Source: Dolomedes plantarius
Lineage: Eukaryota; Arthropoda; Arachnida; Araneae; Dolomedidae
Reading direction: 5' to 3'
NCBI GenBank assembly: GCA_907164885.2
Contig: OU015490.1
Span: 234,257,832 to 234,321,831, forward strand
Length of the DNA stretch: 64,000 nt
Below, piece after piece: positions 1-10,876 of the stretch. The translations under genes and the position numbers were made by a program. The stretch's first letter is position 1. The number at the start of each line of letters is the position of its first letter. The notes beneath the pieces were generated by a model. The model was not told where the DNA came from, searched no databases, and saw nothing but the letters and a program-made list of their open reading frames with translations.

Positions 1-521
1 TAAGCAAAAGAGAACAAAGCGAAGTTTTTTCCAATAAATTCATTCATTGTAATAGAAATGTTATCGTGAAACTAAAAAACTAAAAGTAAATCTTGCATGT
101 TATTAAAAATAATGAAATGGGAATTTTATAGATGAAAAAAAGATAGAATAGTATTCTTTTCGATAACTTTCCAAAGAAACCTATCTCCTCTTTTGTTTTG
201 TGTTCCTTTGTAAAATGTATTTTTTGCCCTTCCTGAATAGTTTAAAGACCGGAACTGGAATGTGTGATTTACATGCTGCAGTCATTTCCATGTGTCAGAT
301 TGTTAATGCATGAAAATTATGAAAGTAGAAAATAGATTTAGTCATATTTCATTTTAGTTTAAAATGTCACTAATATGATAAAGTAGTTTTAGAAGTTAAT
401 GAATGATTTATATGTAAGTTAGATAACTTAAATAATAAATAACTAAAGAAATTTCGTTTGAATCAATACTCGCACAAATGTCTGGAGTATACAAGCAAGT
501 TTATGAATACATAGCGAATAA
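1..521. other. AT-rich unannotated sequence
   Basis: No convincing open frame, RNA gene or repeat boundary is visible. The sequence is AT-rich with ordinary homopolymer runs and ends at the TA target of the mariner-like remnant. Confidence 0.5.
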
Positions 522-587
522 TACAGAATGTCCGGGCTAAAGGTATCCAAAAGTTATGACTTATTTTTACAGAACTACCCATTAGAA

Positions 588-591
<4 letters not shown>

Positions 592-639
<48 letters not shown>
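592..639. repeat. (TA)n microsatellite
   Basis: About 24 uninterrupted AT units lie in the left arm of the palindromic mariner remnant. The matching place in the right arm (about 1041-1058) has only a short T/A-rich stretch, so the array expanded after the arms formed. Confidence 0.95.
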
Positions 640-642
<3 letters not shown>

Positions 643-699
643 ATAGAAAGAACATCTCACCAAGATTTAATATCAATCATAGATTTCGATCATAGTATC

Positions 700-793
700 T
701 TAGATTTCGATGTGTGCACCTTTTGTATCACGACTAAAGTCTAAATGGTAATCCAGTTCTCTACAAGTGTTTTGTATCATATCAGGAATTATT
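700..793 (-). pseudogene. Transposase C-terminal fragment, left arm
   Basis: The minus strand reads PDMIQNTCRELDYHLDF and ends GAHIEI then stop at 700-702. This resembles the usual tail of a group of arthropod mariner-type transposases (ITPDML..WRELDYRLD...GAHIE). Only about 30 codons remain and there is no catalytic region. It is the inverted partner of the fragment at 795-994. Confidence 0.65.
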
Positions 794-794
794 A

Positions 795-994
795 GACTTT
801 TTTGCTTGGGGATTCATTAAATACGTTGTCTATAAAGAAAAATGTGGAATGGAACTGTGGATGAGTTGAAGAAGCGTATCATTCAAGCAATTCGTGTAAT
901 AACTCCTGATATGCTACGAAACAATTGGAGAGAACTGGATTACCATTCAGAATTATTTTTGTGGGTGCACACATCGAAATCTATGATACTATGA
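795..994 (+). pseudogene. Transposase C-terminal fragment, right arm
   Basis: Frame 1 reads DFFAWGFIKYVVYKEK (compare the family's DFFLWGYVKD.VY) and stops at 867-869. A frame shifted by one, open from 860, continues ELKKRIIQAIRVITPDML and then WRELDYHSELF, stopping at 992-994. The segment therefore covers the region just after the third catalytic residue to the C-terminus, with one frameshift. It lies in the right arm of the palindromic element. Confidence 0.7.
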
Positions 995-1121
995 TCAAAA
1001 TCTATGATTGATATTAAAACTTGGTGAGATGTTCTTTCTATTTAATTTTTTTAAATTCTAATGTGCAGTTCCGTAAAAATAAGCCATAACTTTTAGATAT
1101 TTTTAGCTCGGACACCCTGTA

Positions 1122-3289
1122 TTTATGTATCCCACATATTTTTCAGTTTGTGACTAAAATTTAGATAATCCAACTGTAGAAAGGTCTAAATTTGCCTAGA
1201 ATTAAGCGATAGATTCATATATTAAAGTATAAAAGACAATAAAACCTTTAGAGGAATTTTCTAACAAAATAATTAAGAAATATCTAAAAGCATTTCTTAT
1301 CTCATTTATCAAAGTTTAACCCTCGTGTTGCAAAAAATAAGCGAAGCTTTCAAAATGGAAAAAAAAAGTACACTCATGCCCTTTGTATAAGCTTTTCTCA
1401 AACAATTTCGTAACTAGTATTGACAGAATTTTTACAAACGGAAACAAATATATAAATATTCTATTTTGAAAATCCTATCTTTGACGTCGCAAAATGAGAT
1501 GATTCATTATGAAAGGCAGTTAAGTGATATTTCTAGTTAAGGTGATTCGTCAACTGAGATCAAATATCTTCAACCCCAATGTTAAACTATGACCTTTCAG
1601 TATTTTTTCTAATCAAATATTAGCAAACACATATTTTTTATTTTTATTTCAAACATTTGAAGAAGAGATCTTTCAATGCAATGCACATCGTTTTTCAAAA
1701 TCCTATTTTGTAGAAAATTAAAAATAAAATTCCTATTTTGTAGAAATAGACATCAATATTTTAACGGACAGTAAGTCAACTGCAGAAAATTTGTAATTTT
1801 AAATACAATCCATTCTTGGTTTTGACGTCTGCCTTCATAAGCAAAAAGCAGTTTTCAAAAGTAAGGATAGCCAGTGCTTAGAAACATACTGTGAGGAGGA
1901 TTCTCCATTGCCTAAGGCTTTTAAATACAAAGACGTCATGTCATTTGTTTATCATCTGATTGTAAACAATGACTTCTCTAATAAGAAAAGAAAATTACAT
2001 ATATATAATATTAAAGAGTGAATTTTATTTAACAATGTAACTTTTCTTCCCCTTTTAAAGCATACATCAATGTTTAGGTGAGATTATTAAATGATATTTT
2101 GGGGTTCATCAAGTTTAATTTCGTATATATGCCGAAAGGTTAACACTGGAATTGAAGTTTTGCAATGAAAACTTACCTTTTTGTAAGGTATCAGCTGACA
2201 TTGCAGATTTTTTAACTAGATGTTAAACTATGAGAATCTTTTTTTATATTTATTATTATTTTTCTAATGGCACTTAAGCTAATACATGTTTCTTTTAACG
2301 TGAGTATTCATCTTTAAATAATTGTGAGTATTCATCTTTAAAGCCCATAGATTAAAAATTTTGAAAATTTTGCAAATAAAATAAGATAAAATGAATTATA
2401 GATATCCAAAGCTAAATTATGTTCATCAGCATTTAAATTATCATTTTTTAGAGGAATTCTTATTTTTTTTAATGAGCCATATTATGCAAACATTTTAAAA
2501 ATCTACTTTCAGATGTAAATAGTAGAATTCAAAAATATGCATTTGCTATGGAGTCATAAGAAAATTACGAACGTGAAAATCCCCGGTATTTTATGGCGGT
2601 GCATTAAACGACATCGCAACTCTAAAATCCGAATGTTAAGCCGTGAGGCAATTTCCTTTCAGTTTTTTCTAATAGATAATTTGCTAATCTAATAGATTAG
2701 CAAATGCATATGTTTGAACTCTATTTTCTGCATATGAAGATAGACGCTTACACTAAGAGTTCGCATTTTATAAAATTTAGAAATTGTGTATACTATATTT
2801 TTTACAGAGCCTTAAATTATCGACATGTATTGCTACGGCACTAATATTGTTTTAATATAAATAAAATAAATATTAAAAAAACACGTATAGCTATTAATTA
2901 TTTTTATGAACTAATGAAAACTGAATTAAAAGGAATGCGTTTGCTTTTCTGTGATCAGAAAAATGCTAAGAGGAAAATTTACCGTACGTGAACTTTAACA
3001 CTGAAGATTTTTGATCCCAGCTGAAGTTCCGTCATAAGTCTCAGTAAAAACTGTTTAGTAACAACTGTTTTGTAGGAAAAATAATTTCTTACGTCTTACT
3101 AACAATTTTATTCTCGTATTAACGAGATGATAGCTTGAAACAAGCCATTGTAAAACATACACTGTTTAAATTAAAGTCTGATGCGATATTTCTGTAAGTT
3201 ACATAAATTGTTCCGCTCTCTGAATTCCTATATCCTTCATTCAGAACTATTTTAAAAGCAAAGACCCTAATGCAATGATTGCTCGTAGC
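1122..3289. other. AT-rich non-coding DNA with diverged internal repeats
   Basis: No gene is visible. Related phrases containing AATGTTAA(A/G)C followed by TTTTTTCTAAT and a GCTAAT/TTAGCAAA block recur near 1580-1635, 2220-2285 and 2630-2706, suggesting old, diverged copies of a repeat unit. A perfect palindrome lies at 2679-2705. Confidence 0.35.
2679..2705. repeat. Perfect 13-bp palindrome
   Basis: ATTTGCTAATCTA, one central A, then its exact reverse complement. The arms contain ATTAGCAAAT, close to the POU octamer ATTTGCAT. It may be a dyad binding site or chance in AT-rich DNA. Confidence 0.6.
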
Positions 3290-3835
3290 CACATATTATT
3301 ATCGTCAACCGTTTCAAAGTATTCATCATGATGTAACTATTCTGGCTCTAAGCCTCTCTTCATGAATCAGTCGGCCCTTTTGTCGGCCGTTCTTCTCATG
3401 CCTCAAACCAAGACCACCGATGGCCACGCGCTGTAGTTAAAAACAATCATCTTTTGTATCCAACACCAACTATCGCAAAGAACTGACCTAATATGACAGG
3501 TCAAACAGATGCCGACCACGAGCGTCCGTTGTCAAATCCTTGTATCACAACTTGTAAGTCGCTGTTTATAAATAGTGTGATGGCCGCTTTCGGAGGCCTG
3601 GGGTACTTCACGAATTCGTACGTCTTAATAATCGCACGCAGGGGAAACGCCTGGGCAATTTGTTACACTTTACGACCTTTTAGATCTGCTCCTCCGGTAT
3701 GCAAATGAGCCGATTCCGAAACCTCTGCGAACACGATTTCTGATATCGGCAACTCTTGCAGGCATTCTCGCATTGTGTTGAGAAGCCACTGCGCGTCCGT
3801 CAATTTATTCATTGTCTTGAATGATGTTATCGGAA
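3290..3835. other. GC-richer unique island, possible conserved non-coding element
   Basis: Base composition changes abruptly from AT-rich flanks to mixed sequence with many CG dinucleotides, no simple repeats and no transposon ends. A short frame at 3493-3708 (71 codons, plus) matches no family I know and ends in an octamer-like ATGCAAAT at about 3700. An undetected exon or an enhancer are both possible; neither is proven. Confidence 0.3.
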
Positions 3836-4048
3836 GAGATGAAGAAAGGACTTGAATATCAATCGTTTGCTAATTAATGTGCAGTCGAATTCATGCTCCT
3901 GAGATTAATACGAAAGAGTGGGAAACACTGGAAGTCCAGGAAGTAGCAGTGACGGTTGTAGAAGACGAAATGAGTACAGTTTTTTTTTGTAGGAACGTAA
4001 GCTCAGATACTTTTTACACACGCAGATGATAGGAAAATTGTTTGACTG

Positions 4049-4192
<144 letters not shown>

Positions 4193-4289
4193 CGCTTAAA
4201 TGTGTTAATATGAGCATTGGCGTGTATATAGGCGTTGAGTCTATGTGTGTGTATATGGGTGTATGCGTTTATGTATATGTGTGTATGAA

Positions 4290-5533
4290 TGCATGTCATG
4301 TGTTTTATAGAGTCATTTTTTGAAGCTAAAGTCAAAATTTTATGCAATTTTCAAATGAAATGTTTTAATTTCTGTCGAACCTACTACCTTGAACAGCCAG
4401 TATTGCTGTTCCATAAGATCCTAAATTATATCAGACCTATCTTTCCACAGAAATGTATCCCTAGCTCCACAATGACGCCTTATTAATGTCATTGCTGTTT
4501 GGCACTACTTTCACTTACGAGAAACTATTTTTTTAAGTTGCAGCACAGAGTAAAAATAGATGGAAGTTTTCTGATGAGCCTCTTTAAGAAATCACTACTT
4601 CCAACCATTTGAAGAACAAGACAATGATGCATTAATTTCTCAAAAACAAGATCAAATATCCCTCTAATTTTATTCTTATGTTGCCGTAGATTTTTTAATG
4701 TTATAGTAAAAAAACAAAAAAAAATAAAATTAGTTTTGTTATTTATATACATTTTAGTGCAATATGTATTTTATATATTGTCCAGGCCAGGCAACATATT
4801 GGACACCTAAGGTTTAAATCATTGTATGTTAACTGTATTCTTTGATAGTGTACTTTGTAAGGAAGGCATGAAGCTTTTAATCACAATATATTACTTGCAT
4901 ATTTCTAAAAATTGTAAGTGATAGCTTATGGCACTTCTAGTAAAATGCAAATCTACAATTATGACGTTCATTTAAGGTATAAACAGATGAGACAAATAAA
5001 TTGTGCAAGAAAGAAATCTCTCACTCTTAACATTTGATTTTTCTGCTGAAGATAACCTCTTTAGTCTAGGAGATAAGCATAATAGTTTACATTTTGCGGA
5101 TGGATTTGTTTACCACCATACTACCAAGCCATGTCGTAACTCTTTCAAACGAAACTTCTATAATATTTTATGTCACCTGTTAAAATGGAATTTTATGACA
5201 CTCAAATACTTTGTCTCTTGTAAAATTCTTTGTATTTATCTTGTCCCAAAACTAGACAATGATGATAGAAAAGAATAACGTTAAAACATTAGCTACGAAT
5301 TGGCAAAGAAAAAAGTCTGTTGGTCAATTTCAAAAGTCGATACAACCCATTTTATCCATTGCTTAGCAATGGGGAGTTTAATAGTGTAGTGGTGACATAT
5401 AACCGTAAAATTTACTCCATTGTTGTTTTATTCCTACACAAGTTCCGTTTCATCTTAACTCGATAGAACTGTCAGTGTTTAGAACTCTTGCGTTTACTTT
5501 TTCGTGCATTCTAAAATCATGGTGTAAATATAT
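4290..5533. other. AT-rich unannotated sequence
   Basis: Only short frames without recognisable domains occur (for example 5003-5278 plus, 91 codons). I see no splice-flanked exon, RNA gene or transposon boundary. Confidence 0.4.
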
Positions 5534-5775
5534 CTATGGTGCCCGGTATAAAGGGCTTAAGTCAAAATCAGTGATTTAAATATACCAAGTTATTGGTTTT
5601 TATACCAATCGCAGAAATATAATTTCGACTTGAGTCTCTTGTACAAAGAAATGTACTTTTGTGTGCAAAATTGATAGACCTAAGTCTTTTATACAAGTTA
5701 AAAGATTTTTTTATCAATACTAACAAATATCTAAAAAAATTTTTTGACTTAAGCCCTTTATACCGGACACTATAG
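5534..5775. mobile_element. MITE, GGTGCCCGGTATAAAGGGC family, copy 1
   Basis: The left end CTATGGTGCCCGGTATAAAG and the right end are inverted repeats of about 36 bp (TTTTTGACTTAAGCCCTTTA, then TACCGGACACTATAG), and the similarity extends into flanking ATATAT. A second copy with the same interior is at 36999-37221. There is no coding capacity and the superfamily is uncertain. Confidence 0.75.
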
Positions 5776-6853
5776 ATATATTCCATGTGATATTAATAGT
5801 TGCGTTAGTTCAATTGTTACTGAAACATTTTGAAGTGTAGATATTAATCATCGTTTCAATACTCTATTCGCAATAGGTCTGAATTTTTAAAACCGTTACA
5901 GCTTCCTTTATCAAGAAAGCCATGGTGACTTTTGAAATTCTCGAATGGTTTCTCTCAGTTCATTTATAGTGAATATTTGAAGGTTTTTTTATAATCTTTC
6001 ATAATACGTTTTTTTTTAATTCCAGGGCATAACCAGGAAGTTGATATGAATTTTTTTTTGGAAAATGTACAAAACAATAACGTGTTCGTGACATGCCAGT
6101 GATTTTTATTACTTATTCATCTTTGATATTTGTGAATATTTTTTAAAAATTTCAGTTTTTCTACTGTAGAAAACAATTTCTATTGTAGGATTTCCTTATC
6201 ACAAACTTCGGCATTTTTCAGAGATAAACTCGGTATTAAAAAAAATACACTTTGAAGGAGTATAAAAGAGAGAGAGAGAGAGAGAGAGAGAACAATGAGA
6301 TGTCATTTGCTAATACACCATTCAATATATTTAAAAAACAGGAAATAACCTATATTAAACATTATGCTAAAAAATAGATATATAATCTAATCATAATTGG
6401 CATGCTTTCAGCAAAATTTGAACTGCTGCAGATTAATGAATGAATTTTTCGTGACTTCCCATCTTTGTAAAAATACATCAAAACTCCTTGCAAAGTTGTG
6501 TCAATGAAATTTTGAACTCCGTTTCTATGCTTTAGCTTCCTTTGCTTTAGGCTACCCACAGGGTACATTATTTATGGTGGAAATTCTAAAACTATTTATC
6601 CCAAAGCAAAAATTGCGCTTAATTATTTTTAGTGATTAAAAGTTCATATTGCGATTATAAAATTCATTTGCAAATGTTATAAAATGATTATAAATTTTAT
6701 ATATTTCAATAAATTCTGTGATTAATTATTTCATAAATGTTTCTACACACAAAAGTGATTAAAAATATGCAAATACAGCTAATGCGTTCAGCTAATGTAT
6801 CAAAAATATTAAAAAAAACATATTTTAAATTTGCATTTTTTTTCAGAGGTCAA
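5776..6853. other. AT-rich sequence with a (GA)n tract
   Basis: A (GA)12 microsatellite lies at 6268-6291. Otherwise nothing is recognisable; the short frame at 6362-6568 (minus) has no known domain. Confidence 0.45.
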
Positions 6854-7552
6854 GGGGATGGTCTACAAAGCAAGTTTTAAAAATTTTCCCTCAGAGATAT
6901 GAAATTCTGCGTATATATTCATTAAAGTATAAGCATATCAACCACATTATAAAATTTTTTAAATATTTTTTAAAACATTATATTTTAAAAATTGAAATTT
7001 TTATTATGTTTTTTAAAATGTTTCTTGCGATCCAATTTTTAAAGTCACCTCATAAATTTGCATTTATGTCGCTTATGAATACATTTTGAACAGAGTTATT
7101 TATTATTTTGTGCTTTCGTTGAATAGTTAATTTTTAGGAAATATTTTTATGCTTGTAGTCTTTTTGTGCCTTTCTACACTAAAGTTAAACTTTGATAATC
7201 TTAATGATGTCGTAACCTGAAATGAATAGATAACTTTATTTTAATGTATAAGAGGAATCTTTATTATAAATTTTATAAAATTTCATCAAAAACTGTGACG
7301 CAAGGAGCATTTTAAAGACTTGCAAATCTGGTAATTACTTATTTTGCTAAAAAGCCATTTAAAAGATTTTTTTTCACCTACCTTTAATATTTACTTTTCT
7401 AAAGCCACCAAGTTTTCATTGAACTTTTCATTATATATTTTAAATGCATTTTATGCCAATATTTTCATATTTTTAAAATATTAAAACACCCCCCCCCCAA
7501 ATAAATTCAAATTTTTGTTCCCTTTTTGGTAATTTGAAAGTCTACCATCCCC
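6854..7552. mobile_element. TTAA-type MITE
   Basis: Terminal inverted repeats GGGGATGGTCTAC and GTCTACCATCCCC face each other 699 bp apart. The right flank is TTAA (7553-7556) and the left flank TCAA (6850-6853), consistent with a mutated TTAA duplication as made by piggyBac or Kolobok-like transposases. The interior is AT-rich and non-coding. Confidence 0.6.
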
Positions 7553-7556
7553 TTAA

Positions 7557-8526
7557 ATATCAAATTGTTCAAGTATTTATTTATTGATCTTTGTACAAAG
7601 TCTTATTTGAAGGAAAAATTACGTGTAATTCATATAAATAAAAAAATACGTCGCAGACTTCCTTAAAAATGCGGAATACAATGCGCAGAAAAAGTTTATT
7701 CGCAGTGATATATATATTTTTAAATTTTAGAGGTTCATCATGACTCACGCAACTGAGTCACTGTATCCATCACATCCAAATAACTATTTAAGGAATACGG
7801 CTGATGATAAAATTAATGGAAAAGCTAAACAACCCACCCCTTTAATAAATCTTTAACTTATGTTTTTCCAGTTTACCTAAACCGAGCCATTAATGACACA
7901 CTAAATCCTTTTTATGCCTAAGATTTTCTACTGCGGGAAAACCTTACGTGGACGTTACATCTGATAAAAATCCCTCTGAAATGGAATCAAATGGAGGAAA
8001 GCACTTTAAACTTCCATTAAATAGTTTACGTAAGTATAGATCAGTGACTAAGAGTTACTCAAGGATTTGTTCTCTTATGTAATCACCTTGAGACAGAAAA
8101 TGGGGACATTGAAAGTTTGTTATCCTTGACTCAGATCACTTAAAATAAAAGCAAAATTTTTTATTCTGTGTCATCCGTTAGAAATATTCAGCTTACTACG
8201 CCCAGAAATTAAGAATAATAAAATAAATATGAGTGCCAAGTGAGATGAGCAGCTGCGCTAGAAATAATGATTGCATGACTGAGAAATAAGATGGCGGAAG
8301 GAAAACAAAGGATTTTTGCTTGCAAAAACATATTTTGATTTATTTAACTTTGACCGTGATTTAGAACAACCTGATGAAATTACATCGTAATAATATGGAA
8401 GAAGAATAGAATAACTGAAGTTTAGTTAATACTGAGGATTACCAGAAAAAAAAACCCTTAAAGGGCTGTTTTAACTCTCCGGGACTCTTATATCCAAAAT
8501 ACCCACAGTTATGCGGGTAAATCAAA
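7557..8526. other. Unannotated sequence
   Basis: AT-rich DNA with a few GC-richer stretches; no gene, RNA or repeat boundary that I can support. Confidence 0.4.
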
Positions 8527-8559
8527 TACTGTCATACCTCGGTACCCGTCTGCCTCGTT

Positions 8560-8708
8560 ACTCGTCGCATTTCGACGAGAAAAAATTACTTCAGTACTCG
8601 TTGAGTTTCGACGAGAAAAAAATTACTTCGGCACTCGTCGCATTTTGACGAGAAAAAATTCCTTCGGTTCTCGTCGCATTCCGACGAGAAAAAATGCTTC
8701 GGTACTCG
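8560..8708. repeat. 36-bp minisatellite with hairpin in each unit
   Basis: Four units begin at 8560, 8596, 8633 and 8669, with a partial fifth at 8704 (spacings 36, 37, 36, 35). Each contains CTCGTCGCATTTCGACGAG or a close variant, a self-complementary hairpin, followed by an A run and TTACTTCGG. The motif derives from the transposon's subterminal region. Confidence 0.85.
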
Positions 8709-8748
8709 ACGTTTGCTCTTCACACATGCTGAAATGTTTTCTAAATAG

Positions 8749-8910
8749 GTTGAATTGCAAAATTTTAATCAAAAGTATCACCCTGATAAATCACTGGCAA
8801 GCAGAAATGTGGACTTGTTTATAGATCAAGCAATGTATCACTTCAGAAACATTTTGAAACGTAGGCAGAAACAAGTTTCTCTCGATAGGCTATGTAGTGA
8901 AACTCCCTAA
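8749..8910 (+). pseudogene. Tigger/pogo transposase C-terminal tail
   Basis: An open frame of 53 codons ends at TAA 8908-8910. It reads DLFIDQAMYHFRNILKRRQK and then QVSLDRLC. The HFR.ILKRRQKQ.SLDR pattern is the usual end of Tigger-type transposases. The QKQVSLDRL segment sits where pogo-family transposases carry a PCNA-binding peptide, here lacking the two final aromatic residues. An upstream stop (8746-8748) and the missing DDE domain show that it is not functional. Confidence 0.6.
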
Positions 8911-9654
8911 ATCTGAGTCTACAACAGGGATCGGAGGTGTTAAGATACAGAGAAGAGAAATAATCCTTGTGCAAGCGGCTTATGTTTTATCAGTAGGAGA
9001 CATCCCCCCCCCCCTCGATGTAATAACTTCACTCCTTTTCTATTTAGCCACTATCTGATTATGCTATCAATTCCTTTCAGTACAGGTTGAGTGAAGAAAA
9101 ATTTGATTTTATTTTATCTAATTATTATTTTAAATTATGTCTGTCAAATTTAAAGATTTTGCTTAAAATAATTCCCATCAATTTATAAATTGCCCATTTT
9201 TTTTAAAATTTCCAATGGCGCAGATTAAAAGACAACTACAGCCAGAAAAATGCCAGAATCACAGCCAGAAACACAGAAAACGAAAAGAGCTGCAGCAAAG
9301 AGTCTATGAATCCAGAAGTCCCCTGGCCTCCCAGTAACGGTCCACAAGAGAACGTTTAGTCAATGCAGGGCAATGAAACAAATGTTCGCAGTTCATGACC
9401 CGTCCCAAGTCACAGAGTCTAGAAAGGACTAGAAAGAATGTTGTACCGGTACAAATTTTAGAGGAGACAGTCATGGCCAGTGGCTACTCTAAACATAAAT
9501 TGCCCAATAAAATGTGAAATTTCTAGTTTTCAGGAACGAATTAATTCAATTTACATTACTTCTTATGGGAAAAATTTCTTCGGTTACTCGTCGTTTTCGG
9601 CACTCGTTGTGCCTTCTGCAACCAATTAACGACGATTACCGAGGTACCACTGTA

Positions 9655-10164
9655 TGTTATAACTAACTAATGGGGATATATAACTGGTAATTTCATAGCA
9701 TGAATGAACTTATTTTGATGCATTGAGTACTTATAAGAAAAGGTAGCTCGTGGGTAATATATCATTCATACACTTTTCGACAATATTTTACATTTTCTGT
9801 TCATGCCGAAACTGTATGAACATTTTAATGTAACCACCCTGGGGTAATCAATACGTGGGTGACCTTCAGAAAACTAGCCGAATGGCCAGAAATTAGCTCG
9901 TGTGTGATCTGAAAGTACGTTGAGAAAACGACGGCAAGACGGCGGTTTAATATGCAATTTCAAAATATGTAAGGGGGGGGGGCTATTACGGCGAAATGCT
10001 CTGTCCATGTTTCATATTTGCCTATATTTCTGCGGACAGTTTTAGAAAGTAACGACAAAAAATTTTATACATACTTGTCGAGGAGTTAAGGACTGTGTAG
10101 GGAACTGACAGGTAGAAAAAATTAAAGTCATATATAAATACTTTCATCACTAAAGTCATATATG
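9655..10164. other. Unannotated sequence
   Basis: AT-rich; a G homopolymer lies near 9972-9981. Nothing else recognised. Confidence 0.4.
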
Positions 10165-10240
10165 AATACCCGTCCTTCGCTACGGAGTACATTCAGATTA
10201 AATACAGTGGAAAATGCATGCAATTGATGCCATATATATA

Positions 10241-10311
<71 letters not shown>

Positions 10312-10876
10312 AATACAATGGTAAATGTATGAAATTAATTTGTATGTTTAATATCCATAAAACATGCTGATTTGAATTCAATTCTTTAAAAACTCCCATC
10401 TCAATTAGTCTGGTGGTTAAAATTTATCTTTTACCGTGTTTTAATATTTATCTGTCAATGCATTTCGTTGTTATGCCCGTGATGCAAAATTATTTTAAAG
10501 TATCACATAAAAGAAAAGAAACAACGTGATCAGCATTTAATAAATTAAATTCTAAAAATTAATCTTTAAAATTTCACCAAAAATCAGAAAATGGAGGTAA
10601 AGATTCGAAAAGATCTTTCTTGTGATATAAATTGTATAACCTTCGGATTATTACTTTAAATACAAACTTAAAAAAAGTTAGATAAAACAGCTTAAAAATT
10701 TAATTTTAACAAATCTAAGAAGATTTTTTCAAAAATTTTTCTTCGTGCACCCCTACACTATAAGAAGAATCGCCGCGCAAAATTTCAGCCCTTTAGGTCC
10801 AGCGGTTTGTTCTGCCTGTTATCTGTCAGTCAGTCAGTCAGTCATTCAGTTACGGAACTGCTTTATATATATAGAC
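10165..10876 (+). mobile_element. Dispersed repeat with (GTCA)n tail, copy A
   Basis: Begins GAATACCCGTCCTTCGCTAC and ends with (GTCA)n, TTACGGAACTG and TATATATAGAC. The same ends and interior occur at 29562-30256 (inverted) and 60538-61256. A (TA)n array has expanded inside (10232-10306). No coding region; I cannot assign a superfamily. Confidence 0.7.
10232..10306. repeat. (TA)n microsatellite
   Basis: About 75 bp of TA with one TCTA interruption, internal to copy A of the (GTCA)n-tailed repeat. Confidence 0.95.

Larger units (their letters stand above)
524..1119. mobile_element. Palindromic Tc1/mariner-type remnant (two 3' ends joined head to head)
   Basis: The ends are inverted copies (CAGAATGTCCGGGCTAA at the left, complement of CAGGGTGTCCGAGCTAA at the right) and each is flanked by TA at 522-523 and 1120-1121, the target duplication of Tc1/mariner elements. 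The two arms (about 524-793 and 898-1119) are inverted copies of one sequence. Each holds the C-terminal end of a transposase followed by the 3' untranslated part and the terminal repeat, so the element consists of two 3' ends facing outward with no 5' half. The left arm also carries a (TA)n array. It cannot encode a working transposase. Confidence 0.75.
8529..9652 (+). mobile_element. Tigger/pogo-like DNA transposon remnant
   Basis: The element is flanked by TA (8527-8528 and 9653-9654). The ends share TACCTCGGTA: CTGTCATACCTCGGTACCCG at the left, and CAGTGGTACCTCGGTAATCG on the complement at the right. The interior carries a 36-bp minisatellite at 8560-8708 and the C-terminal tail of a pogo/Tigger transposase at 8749-8910. 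At 1124 bp it is shorter than a full Tigger, so much of the transposase is missing. Confidence 0.7.

Noticed and set aside
1580..2710. A defined tandem satellite
   Set aside because: The shared phrases are too diverged and unevenly spaced to fix a period; recorded only as weak similarity.
10824..10848. (GTCA)n tracts as a CRISPR-like or regulatory array
   Set aside because: They are tetranucleotide microsatellites at the end of a dispersed repeat family (also near 29586 and 61211).
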